A stretch of 64,000 bases of DNA from DATAOG01 sp963753685 (GCA_963753685.1 CAVWDE010000005.1:310001-374000), one strand, 5' to 3'. Positions 54,622 to 62,264 are shown, numbered from the stretch's first letter. Made by a program: numbers and translations. The notes: generated from the letters alone by a model not told the origin.

Positions 54622-56151
54622 GTGAGCCCGAACGAGCCTGTCGATCTGCTGATCGTCGGCGGCGGCATCAACGGCACCGGAATCGCCCGCGATGCCGCCG
54701 GCCGCGGGCTCAAGGTCATCCTCTGCGAGCAGGACGATTTCGCGCGCCACACCTCGTCGGCCAGCAGCAAGCTGATCCACGGCGGCCTGCGCTACCTGGA
54801 GCACTACGAGTTCCGGCTGGTGCGCGAGGCCCTGATCGAGCGCGAGGTCCTGCTGCGCGCCGCCCCGCACATCATCTGGCCGCTGCGCTTCATTCTGCCC
54901 TACGACCGCCAGCAGCGCCCGGCCTGGCTGATCCGGCTCGGCCTGTTCCTCTACGATCATCTGGGCGGGCGCCAGCTGCTGCCGGGCTCCAAGGCGGTCG
55001 ATCTCAGCACCGATCCGGTCGGCCGGCCGCTCAAGCCGGAGCTGAAGAAGGGCTTCGCCTACGCCGACTGCTTCGTCGACGACGCCAGGCTCGTGGTGCT
55101 GAACGCGCTCGACGCAAGGGAGCGCGGCGCCGAGATCCTGCCGCGCACCCGGTGCACGGCCGCGCGGCGCGCGAACGGCCTCTGGTATGCCGCCCTCGAT
55201 GCCGGCGGCGGCGGGCCGCCGCGGCAGGTGCGGGCGCGCGCCCTGGTCAACGCGACCGGCCCCTGGGTCTCCCGCTTCCTCGCCGGGCAGCTGCAGATGG
55301 CGGCGCCGAGCGACCTCCGCCTGGTCAAGGGCGGCCACATCATCGTGCCCAGGCTCTACGATCACCCCTGTCCCTACATCCTGCAGAACACCGATCGCCG
55401 GGTGGTGTTCGTGATCCCCTACGAGCAGGAGTTCTCGCTGATCGGCACCACCGACGTCGACTACACGGACGAGCCGGGCCTGGTCGACATCGGCGACGAC
55501 GAGATCGATTACCTCTGCCAGGCGGTCAGCCGCTACTTCCGGCAGCCGCTGACCCCGGATCAGGTCGCCTGGACCTATGCCGGCGTGCGGCCGCTCTACG
55601 ACGATGCGAGCAGCGACGTCTCGGCGATCACCCGCGACTACGTGCTCGATCTGGACGAGCCCGAGGACGACGCGCCGCTGCTGTCGGTGTTCGGCGGCAA
55701 GATCACGACCTACCGCAAGCTCGCGGAGGCCGCGCTCGAGCAGCTGCGGCCGGCGCTGCGGTTCGAGGGCGGCGCCTGGACGGCGGGCACGCCGCTGCCG
55801 GGCGGCGACCTGCCGGACGCCGATTTCGAGGGCTTCCTGGTCACGCTCCAGCTCGAGCGCGGCTGGCTGCCGCTGCAGCTCGCGCGCCGCTACGCCCGCG
55901 CCTACGGCACCCGGGTCGGAGCGCTCCTGGACGGCGCCCAGGCGCTCGAGGATCTGGGCGAGCCGCTGGGCGACGGCCTGTACGAGGCCGAGGTCGACTA
56001 CCTGGTCCGCGAGGAGTGGGCGCGGACCGCCGAGGACATCCTGTTCCGCCGTTCCAAGCTCGGCCTGCACGTCAGCGACGCGACCAGTGCGCGCCTGCGC
56101 GCCTGGCTCGGCCGCAACACCGACGGCGCCGCTTCGGGCGGTGCGTCCTGA
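54622..56151 (+). CDS. glpD: Glycerol-3-phosphate dehydrogenase (FAD, respiratory)
   Basis: 509 residues. The FAD-binding Rossmann fold begins LLIVGGGINGTGIARDAAGR, followed by SSASSKLIHGGLRYLEHYEF (the GlpD signature), LVNATGPWV and VKGGHIIVPRLYDHPCPYIL. The C-terminal part has WTYAGVRPLYDDASSDVSAI, SVFGGKITTYRKLAEAALEQ and the helical DAO_C domain. It oxidises glycerol-3-phosphate to DHAP and feeds quinone. GTG 54622 with GGGAGCGAGG upstream gives the normal length; an in-frame ATG at 54514 is possible. Very long antisense frames opposite it are shadows. Confidence 0.95.
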   Translation: MSPNEPVDLLIVGGGINGTGIARDAAGRGLKVILCEQDDFARHTSSASSKLIHGGLRYLEHYEFRLVREALIEREVLLRAAPHIIWPLRFILPYDRQQRPAWLIRLGLFLYDHLGGRQLLPGSKAVDLSTDPVGRPLKPELKKGFAYADCFVDDARLVVLNALDARERGAEILPRTRCTAARRANGLWYAALDAGGGGPPRQVRARALVNATGPWVSRFLAGQLQMAAPSDLRLVKGGHIIVPRLYDHPCPYILQNTDRRVVFVIPYEQEFSLIGTTDVDYTDEPGLVDIGDDEIDYLCQAVSRYFRQPLTPDQVAWTYAGVRPLYDDASSDVSAITRDYVLDLDEPEDDAPLLSVFGGKITTYRKLAEAALEQLRPALRFEGGAWTAGTPLPGGDLPDADFEGFLVTLQLERGWLPLQLARRYARAYGTRVGALLDGAQALEDLGEPLGDGLYEAEVDYLVREEWARTAEDILFRRSKLGLHVSDATSARLRAWLGRNTDGAASGGAS

Positions 56152-56260
56152 CCACGCGGCCGCGATCGGGGCACGAACTCCGAGCCGGCGGCCGCCCCGC
56201 GCCAGCAGGGCTTGCCGAACCAGGCCAGGAGGGGCTAGTCCAAGCGGCAGGTCGTCGCAG

Positions 56261-56337
56261 GCGCCCGTAGCTCAGCAGGATAGAGCATCGGATTCCTAAT
56301 CCGGGGGTCGGGGGTTCGAATCCCTCCGGGCGCGCCA
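56261..56337 (+). tRNA. tRNA-Arg (anticodon CCT)
   Basis: 77 bases with 3' CCA encoded. Acceptor GCGCCCG pairs with CGGGCGC (7 of 7); D-arm GCTC-AGCAGGATA-GAGC; anticodon stem CGGAT/ATCCG with loop containing CCT; T-arm CGGGG-GTTCGAAT-CCCTC-like. The anticodon CCT reads AGG (Arg). Frames overlapping this gene on the minus strand (MARPEGFEPPTPGL type) are a well-known false translation of tRNA genes. Confidence 0.97.
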
Positions 56338-56912
56338 CGGCCGTGCCGAGCCCTGGCAGAGTCGGGCCAAGCGGCAGGGGCTCGAAGCGATCCGGCGTTT
56401 CCTCGTCGCCCAGGAGCAGCTCCTGGTCGCGCTGGACCGGGGGCGCTCGCCGCCATGCCGGGCACGACTCTCACCGCTCAAGTGAAACCGTTAGTATCCA
56501 CAACGCCCGCCGTCCAAGGGGGCTCCCCGACCCGGTCATCTCGCGTTGACCGAGCCGATGCGCTGCTGGTTGGCCCAGATCCAGAAGGACTGGCGGGGCG
56601 GGGGGCGGCGAGCCGGGCGAGCGCTCGCGACTCGGCATGGGGCTGGTCAAGGCCAGCGCCGGCAAGGTCGAGGCCGCGGATCTCGATTGGATCCCGCGCG
56701 CGACTGAGACCTGACGCCACGCCGACGCGGCCCAGGTGACCTCGGGCAAGAATTTATGACACAATCCGACCAGCAGCCTGTCCGGCTCGCCGGAAATTTC
56801 CCGGACTGTGTCAAAGCGTGGTCGTAAGCCACCACACACCGTATATCGAAACAACTGGCGACCCACCGGATGGCTCGGGCAGGCTCCTGACTTTGACTTG
56901 TGCCCGCAGACT
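56338..56912. other. Gene-less stretch downstream of tRNA-Arg
   Basis: Nothing in these 575 bases could be assigned. Several short frames exist on both strands but none shows a domain, a good ribosome-binding site or consistent GC-rich third positions along its length. No second copy of the tRNA 3' end (an attachment-site scar) was seen by eye between here and 59.4 kb. The stretch begins a 3-kb region dominated by gene fragments. Confidence 0.4.
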
Positions 56913-57323
56913 TCAATCTATCCGTGCCAAGACCTGCTCCAATGCTGCAAAGAACTTCTGCCATCCGCCCTGGGCGCCCTGATAGGCCGGCTGCTGATCC
57001 GGCCGGAAGCCCGACTGCTCCATGCGCAGGTGGGTGCCAGTGCTGGTAGGGGTGAGAGTCCAAGTGACGACACTCTCGAGACCATAGGCTGCCCACGTGT
57101 AAGACAGCGTTTGGTTCGGCTCGACTGCCAGGACCTGACAATCCACAGCGCCCCAGTCTGCGCTGAAATTGAAACGGTGGTCCACGACAGGCTTGAAGTC
57201 GTTCTTCATGAGCCACTCCTCGATCAGGTGTGGTTGCGTGAGCGCACGCCAGATCTTTTCGGGCGGATGAGGGATCTCACGTTCGACAACGACGGAGAGC
57301 GTTGCGGTCGATGTTGCGTTCAT
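56913..57323 (-). CDS. AHSA1/SRPBCC-family protein
   Basis: 136 residues. The START-like fold shows VVVEREIPHPPEKIWRALTQ, PHLIEEWLMKNDFKPVVDHR, FNFSADWGAVDCQVLAVEPN and LSYTWAAYGLESVVTWTLTP, followed by a C-terminal helix GWQKFFAALEQVLARI. Proteins of this group bind small hydrophobic ligands and are commonly encoded with ArsR repressors, as here: the start overlaps the ArsR stop by ATGA. Ligand unknown. Confidence 0.9.
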   Translation of the reverse strand: MNATSTATLSVVVEREIPHPPEKIWRALTQPHLIEEWLMKNDFKPVVDHRFNFSADWGAVDCQVLAVEPNQTLSYTWAAYGLESVVTWTLTPTSTGTHLRMEQSGFRPDQQPAYQGAQGGWQKFFAALEQVLARID

Positions 57324-57655
57324 GGGTCCATCCTTTTCAGTAGGCGTTCGAGGTCGTCGAACCGGCTCTGCCAGAACCCGGCCATCTGGCTTGTCCAGTC
57401 GATCAGCGGGGCCAAGGCGCCGAGTTGCGCGCTATAGTGCGTCTGGCGACCTTGGTGGCGGTCGCGCACCAGCCCGGCCCGCTTCAGGACCCCGAGATGC
57501 TTTGAGACGGCCGGTTGCGAGACCCCGGCCCGAGCCGTCAGAGCCCCGACCGTCCGCTCTCCTTCGCGGCACAGTCGTTCGAAGAGAGCCCGCCGAGTCG
57601 GATCGGCGAGCGTTCTGAAGAGCACATCGTGAGCGTTCGGCATTTTGGGATCCAT
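57320..57655 (-). CDS. ArsR-family transcriptional regulator
   Basis: 111 residues from ATG 57655 (a second ATG four codons later is possible). The winged HTH reads VLFRTLADPTRRALFERLCR, ERTVGALTARAGVSQPAVSK and HLGVLKRAGLVRDRHQGRQT. It lacks the metal-binding Cys pairs of ArsR/SmtB sensors and belongs to the group co-transcribed with SRPBCC proteins (here overlapping by 4 bp). It would repress its own operon and perhaps the divergent gene, which is now only an NmrA remnant. Confidence 0.92.
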   Translation of the reverse strand: MDPKMPNAHDVLFRTLADPTRRALFERLCREGERTVGALTARAGVSQPAVSKHLGVLKRAGLVRDRHQGRQTHYSAQLGALAPLIDWTSQMAGFWQSRFDDLERLLKRMDP

Positions 57656-57727
57656 AACCTGCCGGCTATTGATTGACCTATAACCACTGAGATATGTGTG
57701 AGTCAAGCGGGAACGTGGAGCGGCATA

Positions 57728-57929
57728 GTGATCCTCGTCACGGGAGCCACCGGCCATGTGGGGGCCGTCGTCTGCGGCGGCGCGTCCCGACGATCCTTGG
57801 CCGTATGCCTTCTCCACCTTGTGCGCCTCAATCGCCGAAGGTCGCTACGGTCAGGTCTCGAAGGACTTCGCCGCCATTGCGGGCGGAGAACCAGAGAGCT
57901 TTCGAGATTTCTTTCTTCGAGTAGCCTAG
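57728..57929 (+). pseudogene. NmrA-like NAD(P)-binding gene reduced to its two ends
   Basis: The first block VILVTGATGHVGAVV (from a GTG at 57728) is the N-terminal dinucleotide site of an NmrA/SDR-like protein. From about 57789, one frame over, DDPWPYAFSTLCASIAEGRY-GQVSKDFAAIAG leading to FRDFFLRVA and a TAG at 57927-57929 is the typical C-terminus of the same family. About 200 codons between are missing, with the junction near 57780. It is divergent from the ArsR gene. The rest of 57930-58138 holds nothing recognised. Confidence 0.7.
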
Positions 57930-58138
57930 GCATCTGCGGATAGCAGCAATATGAAGCGCGTCACCACGTCGCCGCGATCACGTAGGATCATAACGACAAT
58001 GCTTGATGTATAACTGACGGGGTATGGTAAATTCAAGGATGCCTGTTCAGGAGCGGTGCCGCTCACGGAACGGCGAGCCGGCCATGCAATCTGCCGGACT
58101 CCAGGACGTTGTAGGCCAGGTAACTTCGTGGACAGGGC

Positions 58139-58624
58139 CTAGCGCACCGCTGGCGGCGCGTCCGGGCCGCTCGGAATGCCGGTCGGCGCGGCGGCGGACG
58201 GGCCGGCGGTGGCGGCACCGGGCGGCGCGGCGGGTGCGGGTAGGAGGCTCGCGAGATCGCCGCGCAGCCAGGCGCGCTGTCGATCCTTGAGCGCCGCGGC
58301 GACCATCTGCAGGTCGTTGGCCGCCAGGGTCTCGGGCAGGGGATCGGCGCCGATCGCGACGAACAGCTGGCCGAGGGCATTCTGGCGGCGCGCCAGCGCA
58401 AGATCCTCGCGCAAGGCCGCGACCAGGGCGTTGACCTCGCCCTGGATGACCGCGAGCTCGCCGAGCTGGCCCGCGCGGTGGCGGTCGGCGAGCTGGCGAT
58501 GGATGCGCTCCTCGAGGCCGGCCATCTCGACCGCACGCCGGTACTGGCCTTCGGCGTCCTGGAACGAGGCGAGCGCGACGTAGGTCTGGGACAAGACCGC
58601 CATGCTCAGCGCCTGGCCAGGCTC
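58139..58624 (-). pseudogene. C-terminal fragment of a TolC-family outer-membrane efflux protein
   Basis: About 155 residues: MAVLSQTYVALASFQDAEGQ, YRRAVEMAGLEERIHRQLAD, RHRAGQLGELAVIQGEVNAL and LALARRQNALGQLFVAIGAD are the coiled-coil hairpin pattern of TolC-like proteins, then a Pro/Ala-rich tail ends at a TAG. No start, signal or N-terminal half is present; the left end abuts a VCBS-adhesin fragment at about 58620 in a different frame. TolC proteins form the outer-membrane duct of type I secretion, which exports VCBS adhesins, so the two fragments may come from one former locus. Confidence 0.75.
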
Positions 58625-59045
58625 AGGGAGTCCTCGCCCGCGACGTAGTTGGTGATCGCAACCTGGGCGCCATCCAGCGTGCCGCCGTCGGGATCGCTGA
58701 TCGTGATTCCCGGGTCGACGAAGAAGTCGGTGTCGTTCTCGGTGTAGTCGACCGTGCCCGAGCGCGAGGTGACGAGCGTCGGCGGGTCGTCGACCGCGGT
58801 CACCGTGAGGCTCGCGTCCGCGGTGCCGCTCGAGAACGCGCTCGAGCCGCCGTTGGTCGAAGCGTCGGCGGTGCTCGGCGACCCGTTGCCGGAAGCGCTG
58901 CCTGCGGTCTCGTCCCAGGCGCGGAAGGTGAAGCTCGGGGTCTCGCCGTCGATGCCGTCCGGCACGTAGCGGACCTGGGTGCTGGCGTCGAGGAGCAGTG
59001 CTGCATCGTTCGCGACCGCGCCGAAGTCGGTCCAGCTGCGACCTT
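58606..59045 (-). pseudogene. Internal fragment of a VCBS/cadherin-like adhesin
   Basis: About 145 residues on the minus strand: SWTDFGAVANDAALLLDAST, QVRYVPDGIDGETPSFTFRA, SLTVTAVDDPPTLVTSRSGT, ENDTDFFVDPGITISDPDGG and AQVAITNYVAGEDSL. This is the repeated Ig-like/VCBS unit of very large RTX-type surface proteins. Both edges are abrupt: the right edge near 59045 meets a plus-strand gene fragment, the left edge near 58620 meets TolC coding sequence. No start codon or secretion signal is included. Confidence 0.75.
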
Positions 59046-59417
59046 GTGAGCGGCCGGTTCGAGCCGGTCTGCTTCTGCCCGGGCTTTGCCCGCGGGCTCG
59101 ACTTCGTCGGCCGGTTCGCGGTCATCGGCCTGTCGGAGGAGCGCTCGAGCCGGGCGTTCGCCGACCTGGCACTCGGCCGGCAGCTGCAAGAGAAGGACGC
59201 CGAAGGGCGCTGCGGCGTCCTGGTGGTCGACCTCGATCGCGGCGCGATCGTGCAGTGGCTGCGCTTCCACGGCGACACCCGGGAGCTCTACGACGTCAAG
59301 CTGATCGCGGCCACGCGCCAGCCGCGGATCATCGCCTTCGACAATCCGCATGAGCTCAACGAGGCGATCGTCGTCGGTCTGCCCGCACCTGCCGAAGGCG
59401 AGCGTTCGGCTGCATAA
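59046..59417 (+). pseudogene. C-terminal fragment of a TIGR03032/DUF4915 protein
   Basis: The frame reads SGRFEPVCFCPGFARGLDFV, GRFAVIGLSEERSSRAFADL, KDAEGRCGVLVVDLDRGAIV and VQWLRFHGDTRELYDVKLIA, which matches the C-terminal third of the TIGR03032 family (propeller-like proteins of unknown function). Its first matching residue sits exactly where the minus-strand adhesin fragment stops. The upstream two thirds are missing. Genes of this family are often near large secreted adhesins and TolC, the same association seen in the neighbouring fragments. Confidence 0.7.
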
Positions 59418-59471
59418 GCTTAGCTGGATCAGTCGGTTGACAGCAATGTCTCGCAGATCACCCGAGATGGA

Positions 59472-59807
59472 TCAGTCGGCCTGTTGCAAGACCTCATCGA
59501 TGATCCCGGTCTCGTAGGCGAGGCCTTCGGGCGAGAGGATCGGCGGGCCGGGGATGCCGGCGACCAGCAGGCCCTTGCGGGCGAGCGCGCTCATCACGTT
59601 CGGATTGCCGAGGCCGGTCGCGTCGCGCGCCTGCACGACCACCGCGCCGATGTGGAGATGGTCGCCGTGGGCATGGGGCAGGGAGTGGACCAGCACCGTG
59701 CCATCCGCATCCGGCGGATTGGCCAGCCACTGATCCTTGGCCATCGCCTGCAGGATCGCCAGCGTCTTGAGCTGCAGCGCGTTGAGCTTCTTGGGGTTCG
59801 GTCGCAT
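59472..59807 (-). CDS. Conserved-looking hypothetical protein
   Basis: 111 residues. The N-terminus RPNPKKLNALQLKTLAILQA reads like a compact helix-turn-helix start, then a His-rich strand region SLPHAHGDHLHIGAVVVQAR, NPNVMSALARKGLLVAGIPG and EGLAYETGIIDEVLQQ. The His cluster could bind metal. Function not recognised. It lies downstream of a hairpin terminator and a 24-codon ORF on the same strand. A TTG precedes the ATG directly; the ribosome-binding site is weak. Confidence 0.65.
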   Translation of the reverse strand: MRPNPKKLNALQLKTLAILQAMAKDQWLANPPDADGTVLVHSLPHAHGDHLHIGAVVVQARDATGLGNPNVMSALARKGLLVAGIPGPPILSPEGLAYETGIIDEVLQQAD

Positions 59808-59834
59808 CAAAGAGCCGGTCTCGGATCAGAAGAA

Positions 59835-59864
59835 AGCGCCGCTGCCCCGGGGGACAGCGGCGCT
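59835..59864 (-). terminator. Hairpin terminator/attenuator between the 24-codon ORF and the 111-aa gene
   Basis: On the minus strand the stem AGCGCCGCTG/CAGCGGCGCT (10 bp, perfect) with a 10-base C/G loop is followed by TTTCTTCT. It lies 57 bp after the small ORF stop and 28 bp before the next gene start, so it could end the small transcript or act as an attenuator for the larger gene. Confidence 0.7.
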
Positions 59865-59920
59865 GAAAACGCACGCGGTGGATTACGCGGGTTTGATGAT
59901 TTGACGAAGTTCCCGCGGCG

Positions 59921-59995
59921 TCAGCCGAGCCCGGCGGACGTGACCAAAGCCCCGGTCGCCGGCAAGACCAGACGCGCCACCTTGGCGTGAGACAT
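59921..59995 (-). CDS. 24-codon ORF with a perfect extended Shine-Dalgarno
   Basis: ATG 59995 to TGA 59921. The peptide is short, basic at the front (SHAKVARL) and then hydrophobic and Gly/Ala/Thr-rich (VLPATGALVTSAGLG). AAAGGAGGTGATCC directly before the ATG is complementary to the 3' end of 16S rRNA over more than 12 bases, far stronger than any other site in the window. A strong hairpin follows. It may encode a leader or small bioactive peptide; the length and spacing recall leader peptides, but no family is recognised. Confidence 0.5.
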   Translation of the reverse strand: MSHAKVARLVLPATGALVTSAGLG

Positions 59996-60079
59996 TGGAT
60001 CACCTCCTTTCCGCTGTTGCACCTGGCACCGGTCATGCCATTGCCCGAGCCGCCTGTCAAAGGCTTCGCGAGGCGGCGA

Positions 60080-61132
60080 TCATCGCCCGGCCGGCGATCC
60101 GCCCGCATCGGTGCCCTCATGATGTCCGGTCAGGCGCAGGAACAGCTCCTCGAGGTCGGCCTCGGCGGTCGCGAGATCGGTGATCGTGAGCCCGGCGCGA
60201 CGCACCGCGTCGAGCAGATCGCCGACCCGGGCGCGGCTCGGCCGGTAGTTGAGGACCAGCCGGCGCGCGCCATCGAGCCGGGCACCCAGGGCAGCGAGCT
60301 CCGCCGGCAGCGTCGTGACCGGCTCGGCGACCGCCACGGTCAGGCGCTTCTCGTCGAGCCGGCCGATCAGGGCCGCCTTGGCGTCGCAGGCGACCACCAG
60401 GCCGCGGTCGATGATCGCGATCCGATCGCACATCGCCTCGGCTTCCTCGAGGTAGTGCGTGGTCAGGACCACCGTCACGCCCTGCTGGTTGAGCTCGCGC
60501 ATGTAGCGCCAGAGGCTGCGCCGGAGCTCGACGTCGACGCCCGCGGTCGGCTCGTCGAGCACCACGACCGGCGGCTGGTGGACCAGCGCCTTGGCGACCA
60601 GCAGCCGCCGCCGCATGCCGCCGGACAGCGTGCGGGCATAGACGCCGGCCTTGTCGGCCAGCCCGAGCGCAGCCAGGATCTCGTCGCTCCGCCGCTCGGA
60701 TCGGGGCACGCCGTACAGCCCGGCCTGGATCTCGAGCGTCTCGCGCGGCGTGAAGAAAGCGTCCAGGTTGAGCTCCTGGGGCACGATCCCGATCGCGCGC
60801 CGGCTGCGCCGCGGGTTGACGTCGATGTCGAAGTCCCAGATCCGGACCGCTCCCGCACTTTTGATCACCAGGCCGGCGAGGATGTTGATCAGGGTCGACT
60901 TGCCGGCGCCGTTGGGGCCCAGAAGGCCGAAGATCGAGCCGCGCGGCACCTCGAGATCGATGCCTTTGAGCGCCTCCTTGGCTGGCGCCGTCCTGGTGCC
61001 GGCATAGATCTTACGCAGGCCCCTGACCTCGATCGCGAGCGGCGGCGCGCCGTAGCGCTTGGCGATCTCGCTCAGGCGGCCGGGCTGCAGCACCGCGGCC
61101 CGAGGGTCGAGAGCGTCGGTGTCCTGATCCAT
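60080..61132 (-). CDS. ABC transporter ATP-binding protein
   Basis: 350 residues. Walker A in GLLGPNGAGKSTLINILAGL, Q-loop IGIVPQELNLDAFFTPRETL, signature LSGGMRRRLLVAKALVHQPP, Walker B VVVLDEPTAGVD and H-loop VVLTTHYLEEAEAMCDRIAI. A 40-residue N-terminal extension precedes the domain and an about 85-residue C-terminal domain follows, as in the NatA/ABC-2 (DrrA-like) exporters. The matching permease is not in the window. Its start at 61132 faces a CtrA-type box in the divergent spacer. Confidence 0.9.
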   Translation of the reverse strand: MDQDTDALDPRAAVLQPGRLSEIAKRYGAPPLAIEVRGLRKIYAGTRTAPAKEALKGIDLEVPRGSIFGLLGPNGAGKSTLINILAGLVIKSAGAVRIWDFDIDVNPRRSRRAIGIVPQELNLDAFFTPRETLEIQAGLYGVPRSERRSDEILAALGLADKAGVYARTLSGGMRRRLLVAKALVHQPPVVVLDEPTAGVDVELRRSLWRYMRELNQQGVTVVLTTHYLEEAEAMCDRIAIIDRGLVVACDAKAALIGRLDEKRLTVAVAEPVTTLPAELAALGARLDGARRLVLNYRPSRARVGDLLDAVRRAGLTITDLATAEADLEELFLRLTGHHEGTDAGGSPAGR

Positions 61133-61217
61133 CCTCGGCCTCGCTGGCCGGTGTGCGGCGCCGGCTGGGCGGCCGGCGTGTGATAGCCGGTGCTGCAGCC
61201 GGCGGCAATCGCCGCCC

Positions 61218-61234
61218 GCCGAAGGCGTTTTTTC
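61218..61234 (+). terminator. Small hairpin followed by T6 in the ABC/membrane-protein spacer
   Basis: CGCC-GAA-GGCG followed by six T. A second stem (GGCGGC-AATC-GCCGCC) lies directly upstream. No plus-strand gene ends just before it, so it would act on a transcript starting upstream, or it is a chance structure next to the CtrA box. Confidence 0.3.
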
Positions 61235-61246
61235 AAGGCTGCCACG

Positions 61247-61262
61247 TTAACCCTTTGTTAAC
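61247..61262. promoter_or_regulatory. CtrA-type binding site TTAA-N7-TTAAC
   Basis: TTAA (61247-61250), CCCTTTG, TTAAC (61258-61262) matches the full CtrA consensus used by alphaproteobacteria to time cell-cycle and motility genes. In DNA of this GC content a chance match is unlikely. It lies between the divergent ABC ATPase (start 61132) and membrane-protein (start 61325) genes, 63 bp from the latter. Confidence 0.6.
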
Positions 61263-61324
61263 CGCTGAGGGCTAACCCTGAGGTGTCCGCGGAAGGCCGC
61301 GTTAGAGCATAGGTTGTGAGTGCG

Positions 61325-61945
61325 ATGTCCCGAGCCCGGATCGGCCCGGCCCACAAGGTCCGTGGCCAGCCAATCGACCTTGCGCAGCCGTCCGGCGTCG
61401 GCGGCCGGCGGCCGATTGTGCTCGCCGGCCTGGTGCTGACGGTCGGCAGCATCTGGATCGCGGTTCCTCTGCTCGCCCTCCTGACCGGCGCGCGACCGCC
61501 GCTGCCGGACCTCGGCGTGGCCGGCACCTGCGTCCTGTTGACCGTTGGCATCGGGCAGGTCCTCTGGGGCCTGAACCTGTTGCTGCGCCGCGAGACCCTG
61601 ATCATCGACCAGGACTCGCTGCACGTCGTGGTCCGCAGTCTTTCGGGCGTGCGCCGCTGGAGCGAGCCGCTGGCCAACTACCGCGGCCTGCGCCATCGCC
61701 GGCAGCGGGTCTGGCATCGCTACGGCTGGCGCGTCGTGCACCGGCTCGAGCTCGCGCATCCGGACCCGGCGAAAGAGATCGAACTGGCGCGCACGTGGGG
61801 CGAACGCCGGATCGAGACGCTGCGGCGCCAATGGGCAGAGCTGCTCCATCTGCCGGTGTGGTCGGCGGAGAGCGCGGCGCCTCGGCGGCCGGCGCCCGAG
61901 TCGGACCGCAGGGCCGCGGCGCCGAAGGGCGTCCCGACGTTCTGA
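61325..61945 (+). CDS. Hypothetical membrane protein downstream of the CtrA box
   Basis: 206 residues. Two membrane segments (RPIVLAGLVLTVGSIWIAVP and GTCVLLTVGIGQVLWGLNLL) are followed by a PH-like cytosolic part (RETLIIDQDSLHVVVRSLSG, WSEPLANYRGLRHRRQRVW, then VVHRLELAHPDPAKEIELAR) resembling small membrane proteins with a bacterial PH-like domain. ATG 61325 is preferred to GTG 61316. Function unknown. The CtrA-type box 63 bp upstream suggests cell-cycle control, by inference. Confidence 0.65.
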   Translation: MSRARIGPAHKVRGQPIDLAQPSGVGGRRPIVLAGLVLTVGSIWIAVPLLALLTGARPPLPDLGVAGTCVLLTVGIGQVLWGLNLLLRRETLIIDQDSLHVVVRSLSGVRRWSEPLANYRGLRHRRQRVWHRYGWRVVHRLELAHPDPAKEIELARTWGERRIETLRRQWAELLHLPVWSAESAAPRRPAPESDRRAAAPKGVPTF

Positions 61946-61953
61946 GCCCGGCT

Positions 61954-62062
61954 AATACCAAGCGCAGAAAGTCCTGACTTTCTGCGCTTGGTCTGCGTGC
62001 CCGGGTTGGCGGGCGGCGGGCGCGCCCCCGCGAAGGTGAAGACTTCGCGGGAACCGTATAAG
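61954..62062. repeat. Copy 1 of a 109-bp palindrome-containing repeat
   Basis: Begins AATACCAAGCGC and ends GGGAACCGTATAAG. Its left part is a perfect inverted repeat with 16-bp arms (61958-61973 and 61976-61991) around a CT centre; the right part is a GC-rich stretch and a conserved CTTCGCGGGAACC end. It is nearly identical to the second copy 203 bp downstream. The layout is that of a MITE or a REP-like element; no transposase is near. Confidence 0.85.
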
Positions 62063-62156
62063 GGGGCCGCGCCCGAACCGGCCTGGGCGGTCATCACCCG
62101 CCAAGCCGATCCGGTCTCGTTCGGGTCAGCGCGACGATCGGGCTCCGGCCGCCTGG

Positions 62157-62264
62157 AATACCAAGCGCAGAAAGTCCTGACTTTCTGCGCTTGGTCTGCG
62201 CGCCCGGGTTGGCGGGCGGCGGGCGCGCCCCGCCAAGGTGAAGGCTTCGCGGGAACCGTATAAG
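62157..62264. repeat. Copy 2 of the palindrome-containing repeat
   Basis: Same orientation as copy 1, with the same 16-bp hairpin arms (62161-62176 and 62179-62194) and only a few changes: GTGC for GCGC after the hairpin, one fewer C in the C run, and CCAAGG for CGAAGG. The 94 bases between copies are unrelated to the repeat. The remaining spacer to the next gene (62265-62378) shows nothing recognised. Confidence 0.85.

Noticed and set aside
52306..56151. Very long open frames opposite glpD and the coxL-like gene (more than 1,000 codons on each strand)
   Set aside because: They read antisense or out of phase through well-supported genes; such shadows are common at this GC content. Only the phase matching known families was kept.
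56235..56474. Minus-strand ORF beginning MARPEGFEPPTPGL over the tRNA
   Set aside because: This is the familiar false translation of a tRNA gene, not a protein.
61954..62264. CRISPR array
   Set aside because: Only two long repeats with an internal palindrome and one 94-bp spacer, no cas genes; not CRISPR.
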